DNA of 64,000 nucleotides, taken from assembly GCA_958510825.1 (NCBI GenBank), contig OY294051.1:29251265-29315264 (forward strand), given 5' to 3'. Source of the DNA: Brachypterus glaber (Eukaryota > Arthropoda > Insecta > Coleoptera > Kateretidae). Position 1 is the stretch's first letter. The number at the start of each line of letters is the position of its first letter. Position numbers and translations under genes: made by a program. This document shows positions 35,135 through 45,769 of this stretch, in pieces. The notes under the pieces are model-generated. The model had not been told where the DNA came from and made no database searches. It was given only the letters and a program-made list of their open reading frames with translations.

Positions 35135-36095
35135 ATATCTTATTAGTTCTAAAATTATAATTTAACTATAATAACCTTAAGATACAAATACGAGTTTTCT
35201 TTTCTTTTTAACAATAATAAACAGATTTTAGTATATCGATACCCCCAAGCAAAAAATCCGTAACTTATATATTGTCATTTTTGCTAAATTTCTAAATTAT
35301 TTTTTTTTTGTTATTAAAGGGTGGGTAAATGATTAAAGTGGAAAAGGAAATCATGTGATACATCATTTGAAAGCTTATAAAATTATCTATTTAACTGTAT
35401 ACTGTATATATTTATTGTTTATTTATTGTTTGTTTCTGATAATATTCAAGTTTAAAATTTCTTACTTTAGTGATTTTAGGTAAACTTTTGGTTAAAGTGG
35501 CCTGTGGAGAAATCTGAGTAGTACCACCATGTGTGTCTTTTTTCAAGGCGTTTACCTACAAGTATAAATTAAAATGGGTCTAACTTGAGTTACATTCTTG
35601 TTGCATGGGAGTGTTGATATCACCTAAACAAATTATTTTGTTATTTTTAAAATAAGTGTGGATTTATTTCTGAAGCTAATAAAAAGCAATATATAAATTT
35701 GAAAGCACTACCCAAAATTGCAACAAAAAAGAATTACGCAGTTATGTATTTTTTTCCGTGAGTAATTTACTATACATTTGAGCAAAATCTTTGGAGTCGT
35801 TTTTAAGAAAATCGCATTTTTCGATGTTTGTTCATCAGTAAACTACCCTCACGGTGAGGGTATTCTATGTTTGTTTGAAAACCCTGAAATTCCTTTACCA
35901 TTCGATAGTACCGTCCATTTATATGATTTTCAGCGAAAATTAAAAAAATCTACCGAGCGCTTCGTTTTTTATTAAAAAAAAAATAAATATTAAACGAACT
36001 GCAAAATTTTTCAATTTTTTTAATTTTCTTTTTGAGAAACACGAAAAAAAAATTTTCAAAAAAAATTTTCAAAAATTTTCAATTATTTTTTAATT
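35135..36095. other. AT-rich spacer
   Basis: Degraded MITE fragments occur at 35,320-35,400 ('gatacatcatttgaaagctt'). The 65-codon + strand frame at 35,778 has no domain or splice context. Confidence 0.4.
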
Positions 36096-36099
36096 TTCT

Positions 36100-36455
36100 T
36101 TTTGCAAAAAACGAAAAAAAATAATTTGTTTTTTTTTTAAGTTTAACCCCCCATAACTTATTTTGGTTGGATTACTTTGAAAAACAATAGGGATCTTCCC
36201 CTCATAGAACTTGCTTTTTCCTGAAATTTCGAGTGATCGGATAATTCGTTCGGGAGTTATCGTGTCTACATCGGACAGACGGACGGACGGCCAAACGGAC
36301 GAACGGACGGCCAAACGGACGAACGGACGAAGAGACAGACATTTTCAAAATTTCTTATTTTTTCATGAAACACATTTGTATCCAAGAATTTTTTATCTAC
36401 GACGTTTTTTGACGATTTTGGGAAATTCGAAACTACAGTATAATATTCTAGCGCA
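36100..36455 (+). repeat. 'gacagac' repeat copy with palindromic end module
   Basis: The order is 'gtttaacccccca', 'aatagggatcttccc', 'tttttcctgaaatttc', 'ttcgggagttatcgtg', a (CGGACGGACGGCCAAA)n stretch at 36,270-36,335, 'ccaagaattttttatc' and 'ttctagcgcagg'. The end module is truncated. A fragment of the 45.8-kb element's arm ('aaggagcaacttttgagccagagag') follows at 36,465-36,535. Confidence 0.6.
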
Positions 36456-37334
36456 GGCTTTTTTACCAAGGAGCAACTTTTGAGCCAGAGAGTCTTTTCG
36501 ATTTCGAAATTCGGGATTTTTTGGCACACCTTAGTGAAGAGTGAGATAACTTTTTTAAATACAATAAACAAAGTCTTTTTGATGTTAAAATTGTAAAGAG
36601 AATTTGAGTGTAAAGGAATTTCCAAACTTTTAAAAGAGAAAACTAGACTAGTCGACTGCATCTTTTGCATAGCTAAACTTTTTCCGTTTTTTTTTATTTA
36701 TTTTTATTTATTTTGATTTAACAACCCATTGCAATAGTCTTTTTACAACCTAAAGTTTCGAATATTTTTATTTATGATTCACTTGAACCTGAAATCGATA
36801 GCAAATGCATTAAAAAAGTTAATAAATAAGTTTGACTTTATTTTAGGTTACATTGCTTTAGAACCTGTTTAAAAAAAAAGCCTGACACACATTTTATTTT
36901 CACTTAAAACTTGGATCTATTTTTTATTAAGTATATTTGGATATTGTTTGACCCACGGTTCTGTGGCTATCGAAAGAATGTAAAGAATGTATGTGCCTCT
37001 CACTTGCACTCACGCACGCCTAAAGTACTTGATACATAACATAAAATTGACCACTGGGGCTAGTTGTCGCATTTGGTTTGGGGCTAGTAGTCGCATGATC
37101 TGGAGAAATGTTCATGGTATAACATTTTCTTTTTCGCATTTTTTTTTAATTCAAAAATGTGTTAAAAAGTGAAATTTTATAGAATACCAAATAAAATAGT
37201 TTATTAAATTTAATTAAATTTAAGGGGTTTTGGATTTTGGTAAGATTGATCCAAAGGTTGATCTTTTTAATAATTGTAATTTTTCCTAAAAAAATTGAGT
37301 TGATCGCAGATTTTATTCCACTATTTTTGATTTT

Positions 37335-37660
37335 TTTAGATGTTTAGCCCCCATAACTTTCTTATTTTCGGAGGGATTCTTTTCAATATCAATGGGCTTC
37401 GTGTCCTTATAGTTCTCCGCATGAAACAAAGTCTCCGACGAAAGGGGGACGAATCATCCGCGCTCTCTTCTTTCCGTCAAAAGCATAATATGGCGTGCCT
37501 ACAACAAGCCTCCCACTTGCACGTTCCAAACATATTTCCCGTATCCACAGATCCGTGCGTATATATAAGTATACCAAGTGATTTTTTCTAAAAACGTGTA
37601 ATACGGACAGACGGACGGACATTTTTTTTAAAATACTGTCTCTTAACCGAAACACCCGGT
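37335..37660 (+). repeat. Dispersed repeat copy, less AT-rich
   Basis: 'gtttagcccccataactt', 'ttttcggagggattctttt' and a terminal 'acggacagacggacgg' mark it as a 'gacagac'-family relative. Its middle (37,420-37,570) is locally GC-richer and open in both directions without a known domain. 36,540-37,335 holds no recognised feature. Confidence 0.45.
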
Positions 37661-37896
37661 ATATGATTAAAATTGAATTATAGTCTCTTCAGATATTCAT
37701 CTAACATTATTTGCAAAATTAGTTCAAAAGTTTTTCACAAACTTGCCTAGCATAAAAATATTCTATAAAATTCATCCTCATTGATCATTTGACTAATTCG
37801 TGGAAAGTTTGTTAACTTGGTCTTAACCTATTTTTGTCCTATAAAAAATTCATTATCTTCTTTTAATTTTATGGATCAATTTATAATAATTATACA

Positions 37897-38085
37897 GGGT
37901 GATCAATAAATGCCATGCCAAAATTTTAGAGGTGATTCTGCATCCAAAAATATTTAAAAAAGTTCCTATAAAGGTTGGTCCGCAAACGAGCCCTAAGGGA
38001 GCTAGCTACAGCCCTTTAAAATTGTAATAAAAATAACGTTTTTAATTAATACTTCTGGTACCCTTTAAGCTAGAGCGACGAGCTT
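37897..38085 (+). mobile_element. MITE left half ('cagggtgatcaataaatgcc')
   Basis: A TA-bordered end (37,895-96) is followed by 'ttagaggtgattctgcatcc', 'ttcctataaaggttggtcc' and 'gagccctaagggagct'. The right half is missing. 38,086-38,789 is AT-rich without a recognised feature. Confidence 0.6.
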
Positions 38086-38789
38086 TTGCTTTTGTAAAAA
38101 GTTAACTTAAAAAGCGTGATTTTAGTTTTTTTGTCATAAAAATGGCACCTTGGGGTTTTAAGGCTTTAGCCCAGTTACGCTTACAAAGTTAGGTATTCTA
38201 TTAAGAAATATGCATGCAATATAGATCGGATATGAAGTTTTGAAGCAGTAAAAAATGAATTTCAATAGAAAATGTGACAATAAACAGTTACTGCAAAGCA
38301 AGTAAATTAAAAAATTTATTAACAATCAACACATGGAAAATGTGCTTGGTTTCAATAATAACATTTTTTGTATTCAGTTTTAAAGAAAAGATGGCAAGTA
38401 GATCCTCTTCTTCTACCTCCTATTTTTGGCATTAGCTCATATCCGCCAGTGGTATTTATATTTAACTTTTGATTAAAAAGAACTTAGAGATATATTAAAC
38501 TTTAGGTACAATTGTATTGCGTTTTTATGGCGAGCTAGAGGATGTCATGCGAGAGAAGCATTGGGAGTTTAAATAAAGTGAGGGGTGATTTCTAAGAATT
38601 AGATAGTTTGGTTGATAGATCGAATGAAATTGAAAATAATTTTAACTACAGAGGTTGTAGGGTTACTAAGAATTGGATGTTTAAAGTACTGCCAATAATT
38701 TAAGAAAGCTTTCTGTACAAAATATTAATATTAGTGCAAGTAGATATTTATACTGAGTAAAATACTAAACATAATGAAAAATAGTAATA

Positions 38790-40032
38790 GGGGAAAATAG
38801 GGTAATCGTGTGCACAACCAAAAATTCATATTACGAGGTATTCAAAGACATATCGGGCGTGTCTAACAATTCGCTAGCACCAAAAACGGCGACTAACAAA
38901 TGAAAGTTGTCCACAATATTTAAATATGTCTGAGTTGATGTTTGTTGTTATTATTTTGCACGTGACGGTAAGTTCATAATTTTTGACCGATTATTCTAAA
39001 ATAAATATATTATTGAAGGATTTGATCATTTGCATTTATCCATGCAATTTTGTTAAATTTAATTAAATAGTCATTACCCGTAACACACGCAACTCAAAAT
39101 ACAAGACACCTAAGACAACCCTTTATGAAGACTTGCTGAGAAGAAAAGCCGGCAACTAGCGAATTAAGAACAAGTAGAACACCTCATATACGGAGCGTCG
39201 TCGGGCGGTGACGGCGTTCTTTGGATCAGTCTGGAGGCTGAATTCTCGAATTACAGCTTCCTGATTAGTCCGGTAGATTGTCGTTGACGCTTGGCAGCGT
39301 TCTGTGTATGAGGCGTAAGACATACACTTTTATTTACGTTTAATAACTTTTTTTTTCTGTGTACAAATGTTTATTTATTTTTTTTTTCTCATTAGGCTTA
39401 AATATCTACTTAAATCATACAACATAATTAAACATGTAAACAAATTGTAAAACACGGGCAGAAGGACTTGGGTCAATAGCCCTTTGACTTAGTCAATAAA
39501 TTACTTTTACTACTACTACTACTACTAGTTTTTTATGTGAAGTGATTTATTTTTAAGTTGATGATGGGGTAATGATGCGCGTGCCCCCATCATTTAATTA
39601 AATGGTAATAAAGTTAAATAAAAAACAAGTTTTTAAAGTTAAAACAAGATATTTACAAAAAATTTCAAAAACTCGATTTTTAAAAGAAGGGTTATAAAAC
39701 GTTCTTTAAACGATTAAAAACTTTACAACCTTTCTTTTAAAAATCTAGTTTTCTTGTGTTTAATAAATACTCTTGCATTATTTTCTTTTTTTATCTTTGG
39801 TGGATGCGCAGCATTGCCCGATGGTGCGCACCATTGCCCGAAATACCCTTATGTACTTTTACATATTTTTTTTTTGTAATTATTGTAAAAGCTACCTAAA
39901 TTTTAATGATACTTATTGATAGCCTATTAAGTAAGGCTTCTTTTGCCACTTATAAATAAATTTCTTTAACATTCATAAGATGTCAATCATATCAAGTTTT
40001 GCTTAGGTGCGCACTATTCCCCGACTTTCCCC
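38790..40032. mobile_element. 1,243-bp GGGGAAA-ended MITE with an internal retroposon
   Basis: The ends 'ggggaaaatagggtaatcgtg' and, inverted, 'ggggaaagtcggggaatag' have TA at both sides. A GTGCGCAC / CATTGCCCGA-like motif recurs: 38,808, ~39,570, 39,804-39,840 and ~40,008. Bases ~39,100-39,530 are a separate GC-richer insert ending in (TAC)n at 39,508-39,530, preceded by 'gtcaataaattac', like a LINE 3' tail. Confidence 0.65.
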
Positions 40033-41529
40033 TAATACTAATGTCTTGAAAGCAAGTACTAATTAAACTTGAAACAAATGATTGTTTTTTTTTATAAAAT
40101 TAGTTAAATAATATCTTTATATCAAGTCTTTTCATAACTGCAACAAGTATCTAACAAGTATCACAAATACTTTAAATTAGAATATTTTTGTATTTAGCAG
40201 ATGATTCGGTTTTTAGATTCTAAAAATCCCCAGGTATTTTTTTTAATAATAATATTTAAAAAATATGTAAGGCCATTTGGTTTTCGCTATTTTGAGTTTT
40301 AAATTTTTAAGACCAGATACTATTTTAGTGCCCCAACAAAAAAAAAACACTAAGACATACATTTTTGGGCAAATTGTCTTAAAAATATTATTTTACCATA
40401 AATTGGCCTTTTGTTGCCATTCGGAAGGGTATATCTCGAGAACGGCTCAGAAATAAAATTATTAAGTGGCAGATTCGGATTCAGCGGAAAAAAAGTTGAA
40501 AAGAGGGCTCGCGCAAAACCAGTGCACTGCAGTGTTAAGTAGGGTTCTTCCTTTTTTTTGGCCTTTTCTCAGTGAGATAATTAGCCAGATCTCTCTTAGT
40601 TACTCAATTCACCAAGAGTGGTTCTTGTCTGGCTTGGCACCATGCCCACGCTTGTTTTGATTATAGAAAATTTCCAGTCTTCTGTAAGACCTTTTCTATT
40701 TCATTTCCTTCTTCCCTTTTCGTGTTTGCTGTTGGTTGTGTTAGCTGTTGACAAGGCTGTTTTCTCTAATTTGTAATTATATTTGCGCATGCGCTAGTAT
40801 ATAAAAAAAAATTGTAAGTATAAAAACTTCTTCACGAGTTAGTTGCTTCCAAATCAAAATTTATCAGCATTATAAATGATTAAAAAACATAAAATTCTCT
40901 TCTTACTTCAATATAATCACATTATTCGTCATTTTAATGCACATCATCCATACAATCACTATAAAAATATAAAAAAACGAATCCAGGGCATATCTAAGAT
41001 AGCAAATAAATAAATAACTATACTAAAACACTTGATGCTAAAAATTAAACGCGATTAACGGATTACCTAATTCTTGCCAAAAGTACATGTTGCTCGTTTC
41101 ACGGGTGAAAAGAAACTGTCTAAACTAGTGTTTTAGTGTTGTTTTACTCGCGAGTGCAATAATTACTTAATTATTAGAAAGCAGTTGATGAAGTTTTTTT
41201 AGTCATTACCTTTTTGACAAGTAAACTTTTGTAAATCCAAACCGGTCAGTTGGCCTACTGGGTGCCATATTACGAAGCAAATGTAATAAACCGACTACTA
41301 TGTATGCATTATTTGAATAAAATATCAGATAACGGGTCTAATTAACCGGTACCGATTCAATTTATTTCAGGCAGGAAAAACAAACATTCGGACGTTCGCG
41401 TTTGTTTTTGCCAGGGTCTCTAATTTCACTTTTCCAACACTGTCTGTACTCAGTTTATCCACCTATAAATATTTAAACTGGGAGGTAATTAGTTTCCAAT
41501 TTAATTGCACTACAACTAATAGTTATCCA
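40033..41529. other. Spacer without recognised gene
   Basis: A stretch at 40,460-40,740 is less AT-rich, with a 64-codon frame, but shows no domain, splice context or repeat relationship. Confidence 0.4.
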
Positions 41530-42367
41530 CACGGTAAAAATAAATTACATTAAATTACATAGTCCGTAAATGGTAATATGTTGCCATAGACCGGAATGGT
41601 AAAAATTACATAGTCCGTAATGGGAATGTTTTGCATAGACCGGAACAGTAAAAATTACATAGTCCATAATGGTAATATTTTGCATAAACCAGAACGGTAA
41701 AAATTACATAGTCCGGAATGGTAATATTTTGCATAGACTTGAAATTTGAAAAAAAATATTTACTAAGTAGAAAATGTTTGTTCCAAATTACAAGTCTCTG
41801 TGTCAAAGCTTTTTTGAAATATCGTAGCGTAAACTTCATTTGGTTTAATAAACCAAACGATTTGCACCCTTAATACGAGTATAAACTGCTTACCTATTTC
41901 TTTAAAGATCTATTGGTTAATAAAGATCGTAATTTATAATGAATGTAAATTTTAGGCCACAAATAAAGCATTTAAATATCGTAGATAAATAATATTTACC
42001 TTTTTTTACACTTTTAACACTTTAACCCAGCAGCATTGCTAACAATAACAATTTTAAACGGTCCGTCTCATGAGGCGACGCCTTCTTGGTTATTGTTCAA
42101 AGCGCACGCGCGTCTTAAAATAACATAGCCCGACATTGTAAAATCATGTAAAAATATGTAAATCAATGTAAATATATTTTTTTACATTATTTTACATTCT
42201 TTTACATTATTTTACATTCTTTTACATTATTTTACATTATTTTACATTATTTTACATTATTTTACATTCTTTTACATAAATTCATGAATCATGCATAGTC
42301 CAGAATAGTAAATTTACTATTCCGTACTATGTAAATTCATGTATTTTTACATGCAGTTTTTACAGTG
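41530..42367 (+). mobile_element. 'cacggtaaaaat' element with minisatellite and ttacatt array, copy 1
   Basis: It begins 'cacggtaaaaataaatt' and ends 'gcagtttttacagtg'. Inside are four ~54-bp units of 'attacatagtccgtaatgg' / 'ttgcatagaccggaa', a body with 'cgtctcatgaggcgacg', and an array of 'ttttacattat' (42,178-42,285). The second copy, 52,738-53,810, is in the same orientation on the far side of the CAP gene. Confidence 0.7.
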
Positions 42368-42411
42368 CAGGTCATTAATTTTCTAGCGATTTCTGTACTC
42401 AGTTTACCAAT

Positions 42412-42546
42412 AATAGTTATTTATAATACAAGGGCGAAAAGTTAAATTTTTCGATTAAGTAGGTTTTTAGAATCGGAGGGTTTCGGCCCGAGGGTAATAA
42501 ACCTACGAAATCAAAATTTAACTTTTCGTCCGTGTATTATACAATA
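42412..42546. repeat. ~130-bp foldback
   Basis: 'tataatacaagggcgaaaag' and 'ttaaattttt' pair with 'aaaatttaacttttcgtcc' and 'gtgtattata'. The centre is 'taggttttt...aaacct'. It is probably the tip-to-tip remnant of a palindromic MITE. Confidence 0.65.
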
Positions 42547-42799
42547 TATTTCATCCGATTGTTACTAATTATTAGACATCGGATTTTACCGAGTCGTGAC
42601 GTCAAAATCCATAGCCGGGTACAAAAAATTAATAATAATTTTATAAAAATGTTTTAAACTATACATTTACAAAGAAAAGTATATAAATATTATGAAAATC
42701 CCGTAACGTTTTTATTTAAGTAAACAGATCCGAAATAACTATAAAAAATAACTATATTCTATATACAAACATATACTATACGACCTGTAGTAAAAATAT

Positions 42800-43170
42800 T
42801 TACTGTGCGATTTTTAATTTACTATCTTTCAAGGCTTTCCGAAATTTAGAAAAATTTTCAAAATGGGAAAGCAATAGATCAAAATTTAAAGTAAAATTTT
42901 TGTTTCCTAAAACTGTAGATGATGCACCAGACTTTGCCTTTTTCGGTGCCGAATCGGCTTTTGCCCTGGGCACGGTTGCCCTGTTATGCGAGACCTCTCC
43001 AAAACTGGTATATTCACCACAAAAACCTTTCAATGCGGCGTTACATCTAACACCTGCTGGAATTTTAGAACATGGCGTACCTTTTTCAAGCATTGTCACC
43101 CAAATATTATTTTCTCCTGGGCCATAATCACGCGCCATGAACCTCGTGAACTATGTGTAATTTGGTATGT
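42800..43170 (-). pseudogene. Tandem CAP terminal-exon unit 1 (decayed)
   Basis: This is the most distal copy of the CAP C-terminal segment. The CAP2-like block survives as MARDYGPGENN, then a cysteine-poor hinge (CSKIPAG, where the others have CSKCPAG), GFCGEY and the SHNRATVPRAK segment. One base is missing upstream of the DYGPG block, so the frame from the splice side is broken. The hydrophobic end is replaced by a charged tail (KALKDSKLKIAQ), and no AATAAA follows at the usual place. It is probably non-functional. Confidence 0.75.
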
Positions 43171-43389
43171 TCTTGTGTATCTTGACACCTACCTTTTGTT
43201 TTTCAAAAAAGCACTGAAGACATTTTACAAAAACTAACCTATTTATTTCAATGTATTAAATTTTCTAATCTCCTTATTAAAAACCATAAACAAACAATGC
43301 AAAAATAATAAAAATACAATAAAAATACATTAAATTTATTTTGACATTCTGATATTTACTGTACAATATTTCGTCTTTATTTATATTTC

Positions 43390-43754
43390 TTATAAGAAAT
43401 ATTTCAGTAAAATAGAAAAAAATAGAGCAAAATTTAAAGTAACATTTTTGTTTCCTAAAACTGGAGATGATTCACCAGACTTTGCCTTTTTTTGTGCCGA
43501 ATCGGCTGCTACTTTTGCCCTGGGCACGGTTGCCCTGTTATGCGAGACCACTCCAAAACTGGTTTGGACTCTGTACATTCACCGCAAAGACCTTTCAATA
43601 CGGAGTTACATCTAACACCTGCTGGACATTTAGAACACGGCGTGCCTTTTTCAAGCATTGGTACCCCAATATTATTTCCTCCTGGACCATAATCACACGC
43701 CATGAACATCGTGAACTTATGTGTAATTTGGTATGTTCTTGTGTATCTTGACAC
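43390..43754 (-). pseudogene. Tandem CAP terminal-exon unit 2 (frameshifted)
   Basis: The first half matches exon 2: TRTYQITHKFTMF, CDYGPGGNN, CSKCPAGVRC, GLCGE. At about 43,560 a 5-bp insertion shifts the frame, giving a short different end (KPVLEWSRITGQPCPGQK) and an early stop. The original downstream frame with the SGESSP region and hydrophobic tail still exists in another frame (43,390-43,578). If spliced in, this unit would give a protein without the anchor-like tail. AATAAA (43,376-81, - strand) is kept. Confidence 0.75.
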
Positions 43755-43944
43755 CTACCTTTTGTTTTTCAAAAAAGCACTAAAGACATTTTACAAAAAC
43801 TAACCTATTTATTTCAATGTATTAAATTTTCTAATCTCCTTATTAAAAACCATAAACAAACAATGCAAAAATAATAAAAATACATTAAATTTATTTTGAC
43901 ATTCTGATATTTACTGTACAATTTTTCGTCTTTATTTATATTTC

Positions 43945-44304
43945 TTATAAGAAATATTTCAGTAAAATAGAAAAAAATAGAGCAAAATTTAAAGTAACAT
44001 TTCTGTTTCCTAAAACTGCAGATGATTCACCAGACTTTGCCTTTCTTTGTGCCGAATCGGCTGCGTCTTTTACCCTGGGCACGGTTGCCCTGTTATGCGA
44101 GACCTCTCCAAAACTGGTCTCTGTATATTCACCGCAAAGACCTTTCAATACGGAGTTACATCTAACACCTGCTGAACATTTAGAACACGGCGTACCTTTT
44201 TCAAGCATTGGTACCCCAATATTATTTCCTCCTGGACCATAATCACAAGCCATGAACATCGTGAACTTATGTGTAATTTGGTATGTTCTTGTGTATCTTG
44301 ACAC
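43945..44304 (-). CDS. Tandem CAP terminal-exon unit 3, open
   Basis: The frame is intact from a candidate acceptor through CDYGPGGNN, a Cys-rich hinge (CSKCSAGVRC), GLCGEY, a polar linker and the hydrophobic end (VTLNFALFFSILLKYFL). It is followed by TAA and AATAAA at 43,931-36. Upstream, two AGs precede the homologous region: one gives V-S-R-Y before TRTYQ, the other gives a phase-2 start. There is no own start codon or first half of the CAP domain, so it can only be an alternative last exon or a silent duplicate. It lacks the N-glycosylation site present in exon 2 (THKFT in place of TNNFT). Confidence 0.55.
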   Translation of the reverse strand: MSRYTRTYQITHKFTMFMACDYGPGGNNIGVPMLEKGTPCSKCSAGVRCNSVLKGLCGEYTETSFGEVSHNRATVPRVKDAADSAQRKAKSGESSAVLGNRNVTLNFALFFSILLKYFL

Positions 44305-44494
44305 CTACCTTTTGTTTTTCAAAAAAGCACTAAAGACATTTTACAAAAACTAAGCTATTTATTTCAATGTATTAAATTTTCTAATCTCCTTATTAAAAAC
44401 CATAAACAAACAATGCAAAAATAATAAAAATACATTAAATTTATTTTGACATTCTGATATTTACTGTACAATTTTTCGTCTTTATTTATATTTC

Positions 44495-44854
44495 TTATAA
44501 GAAATATTTCAGTAAAACAGAAAAAAATAGAGCAAAATTTAAAGTAACATTTTTGTTTCCTAAAACTGTAGATGATTCACCAGACTTTGCCTTTTTTTGT
44601 GCCGAATCGGCTGCGTCTTTTGCCCTGGGCACGGTTGCCCTGTTATGCGAGACCTCTCCAAAACTGGTCTCTGTATATTCACCGCAAAGACCTTTCAATA
44701 CGGAGTTACATCTAACACCTGCTGGACATTTAGAACACGGCGTACCTTTTTCAAGCATTGGTACCCCAATATTATTTCCTCCTGGACCATAATCACAAGC
44801 CATGAACATCGTGAACTTATGTGTAATTTGGTATGTTCTTGTGTATCTTGACAC
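44495..44854 (-). CDS. Tandem CAP terminal-exon unit 4, open
   Basis: It is nearly identical to unit 3, with CSKCPAGVRC and FALFFSVLLKYFL, and has the same candidate acceptors (AG at 44,855-56 or 44,847-48), stop and AATAAA (44,481-86). The spacing to units 3 and 5 is exactly 550 bp at the reference point in CDYGPG. The codon frame is unbroken over 119 codons. The antisense frames across this unit are shadows. Near-identity of coding and spacer sequence alike means recent duplication or gene conversion; it does not by itself show selection. Confidence 0.55.
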   Translation of the reverse strand: MSRYTRTYQITHKFTMFMACDYGPGGNNIGVPMLEKGTPCSKCPAGVRCNSVLKGLCGEYTETSFGEVSHNRATVPRAKDAADSAQKKAKSGESSTVLGNKNVTLNFALFFSVLLKYFL

Positions 44855-45044
44855 CTACCTTTTGTTTTTCAAAAAAGCACTAAAGACATTTTACAAAAAC
44901 TAACCTATTTATTTCAATGTATTAAATTTTCTAATCTCCTTATTAAAAACCATAAACAAACAATGCAAAAATAATAAAAATACATTAAATTTATTTTGAC
45001 ATTCTGATATTTACTGTACAATTTTTCGTCTTTATTTATATTTC

Positions 45045-45769
45045 TTATAAGAAATATTTCAGTAAAACAGAAAAAAATAGAGCAAAATTTAAAGTAACAT
45101 TTTTGTTTCCTAAAACTGTAGATGATTCACCAGACTTTGCCTTTTTTTGTGCCGAATCGGCTGCGTCTTTTGCCCTGGGCACGGTTGCCCTGTTATGCGA
45201 GACCTCTCCAAAATTGGTCTCAGTATATTCACCACAAAGACCTTTCAATACGGAGTTACATCTAACACCTGCTGGACATTTAGAACATGGCGTACCTTTT
45301 TCAAGCATTGGTACCCCAATATTATTTCCTCCTGGACCATAATCACACGCCATGAACATCGTGAAATTATTTGTAATTTGGTATGTTCTTGTGCAACCCA
45401 AATGGGTTGTTGTTGGCCAAATCACCTGAGTAAAATGGCCGATCTCCTTCTCTGGGGGGGTTCCAGGTTTCAGTTTCTCTGTGTAATTGTCAAAGTTAGA
45501 TGCGTCAAATAAACCTACTTCTTCTGTATACCACTTGCCTGATTCTGTTTTTGTCCAGCTTTCTGTATAAACCTGAGGTGGAACGACTGTCATTGGACCT
45601 GGGACTTTATATATATTTTGACCCATAATATGAAATTTTTGTGTGCGTATGCATTTATCATGTTCAAATGTGCACTGCGACTCCAAACACACACTAAAAT
45701 ATTCCAATTCCAAGTCGTAATTCAAGGCCATCATATTTGGAACATTGATTGGGAATAGAGCTTCTTTAC
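45045..45769 (-). CDS. CAP superfamily (antigen 5-like) protein, exon 2
   Basis: This is the second and last coding exon of a secreted CAP protein, entered by the acceptor TGTTTGTCTAG (AG at 45,770-71) in phase 1, continuing the exon at 52,335-52,626. In full-length numbering it holds: CTFEHDKC (about 130-137), the CAP1 signature GHFTQVIWPTTTHLGC (208-223), the CAP2-like FMACDYGPGGNN (236-247), a Cys-rich hinge CSKCPAGVRC (259-268) and GLCGEY. A Lys/Ser-rich linker and a hydrophobic C-terminus (VTLNFALFFSVLLKYFL, 322-338) preceded by SGESS follow. Antigen 5 proteins normally end soon after the last cysteines, so the ~60-residue extension is unusual and looks like a GPI-attachment signal. N-glycosylation sites N-F-T (232) and N-V-T (321) are visible. 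TAA is followed by AATAAA (45,031-36). The molecular activity of insect CAP proteins is mostly unknown. Confidence 0.88.

Larger units (their letters stand above)
42790..45395 (-). repeat. Tandem array of five CAP terminal-exon units (~550-bp period)
   Basis: The landmark 'catgaacatc' falls at 45,351, 44,801, 44,251 and 43,701 (steps of 550) and its relative at about 43,136. Unit 5 is the 3' part of exon 2 itself. The array homology stops exactly at 'cttgtg' (about 45,393), where exon 2 continues with coding sequence while the copies continue with intron-like sequence ('tatcttgacacctacc'). Confidence 0.9.

Noticed and set aside
36211..36670. Overlapping frames with Arg/Asp/Gly-rich repeats
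   Set aside because: They translate the (GACGGACGGCCAAA)n run of the dispersed repeat. Both strands are open only because of that periodicity.
37340..37655. Two overlapping ~83-codon frames in a GC-richer patch
   Set aside because: Both strands are open, neither has a domain or splice context, and the segment belongs to the 'gacagac' repeat family.
41530..41760. Regular ~54-bp repeats resembling a CRISPR array
   Set aside because: The whole unit is repeated with no unique spacers, it lies inside a transposable element of a eukaryotic genome, and no cas gene exists. It is a minisatellite.
42900..45512. Several + strand open frames of 66-121 codons across the CAP exon array
   Set aside because: They mirror the - strand coding units, repeat with the same period and have no domains. 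The - strand frames carry the CAP signatures, so the + frames are shadows.
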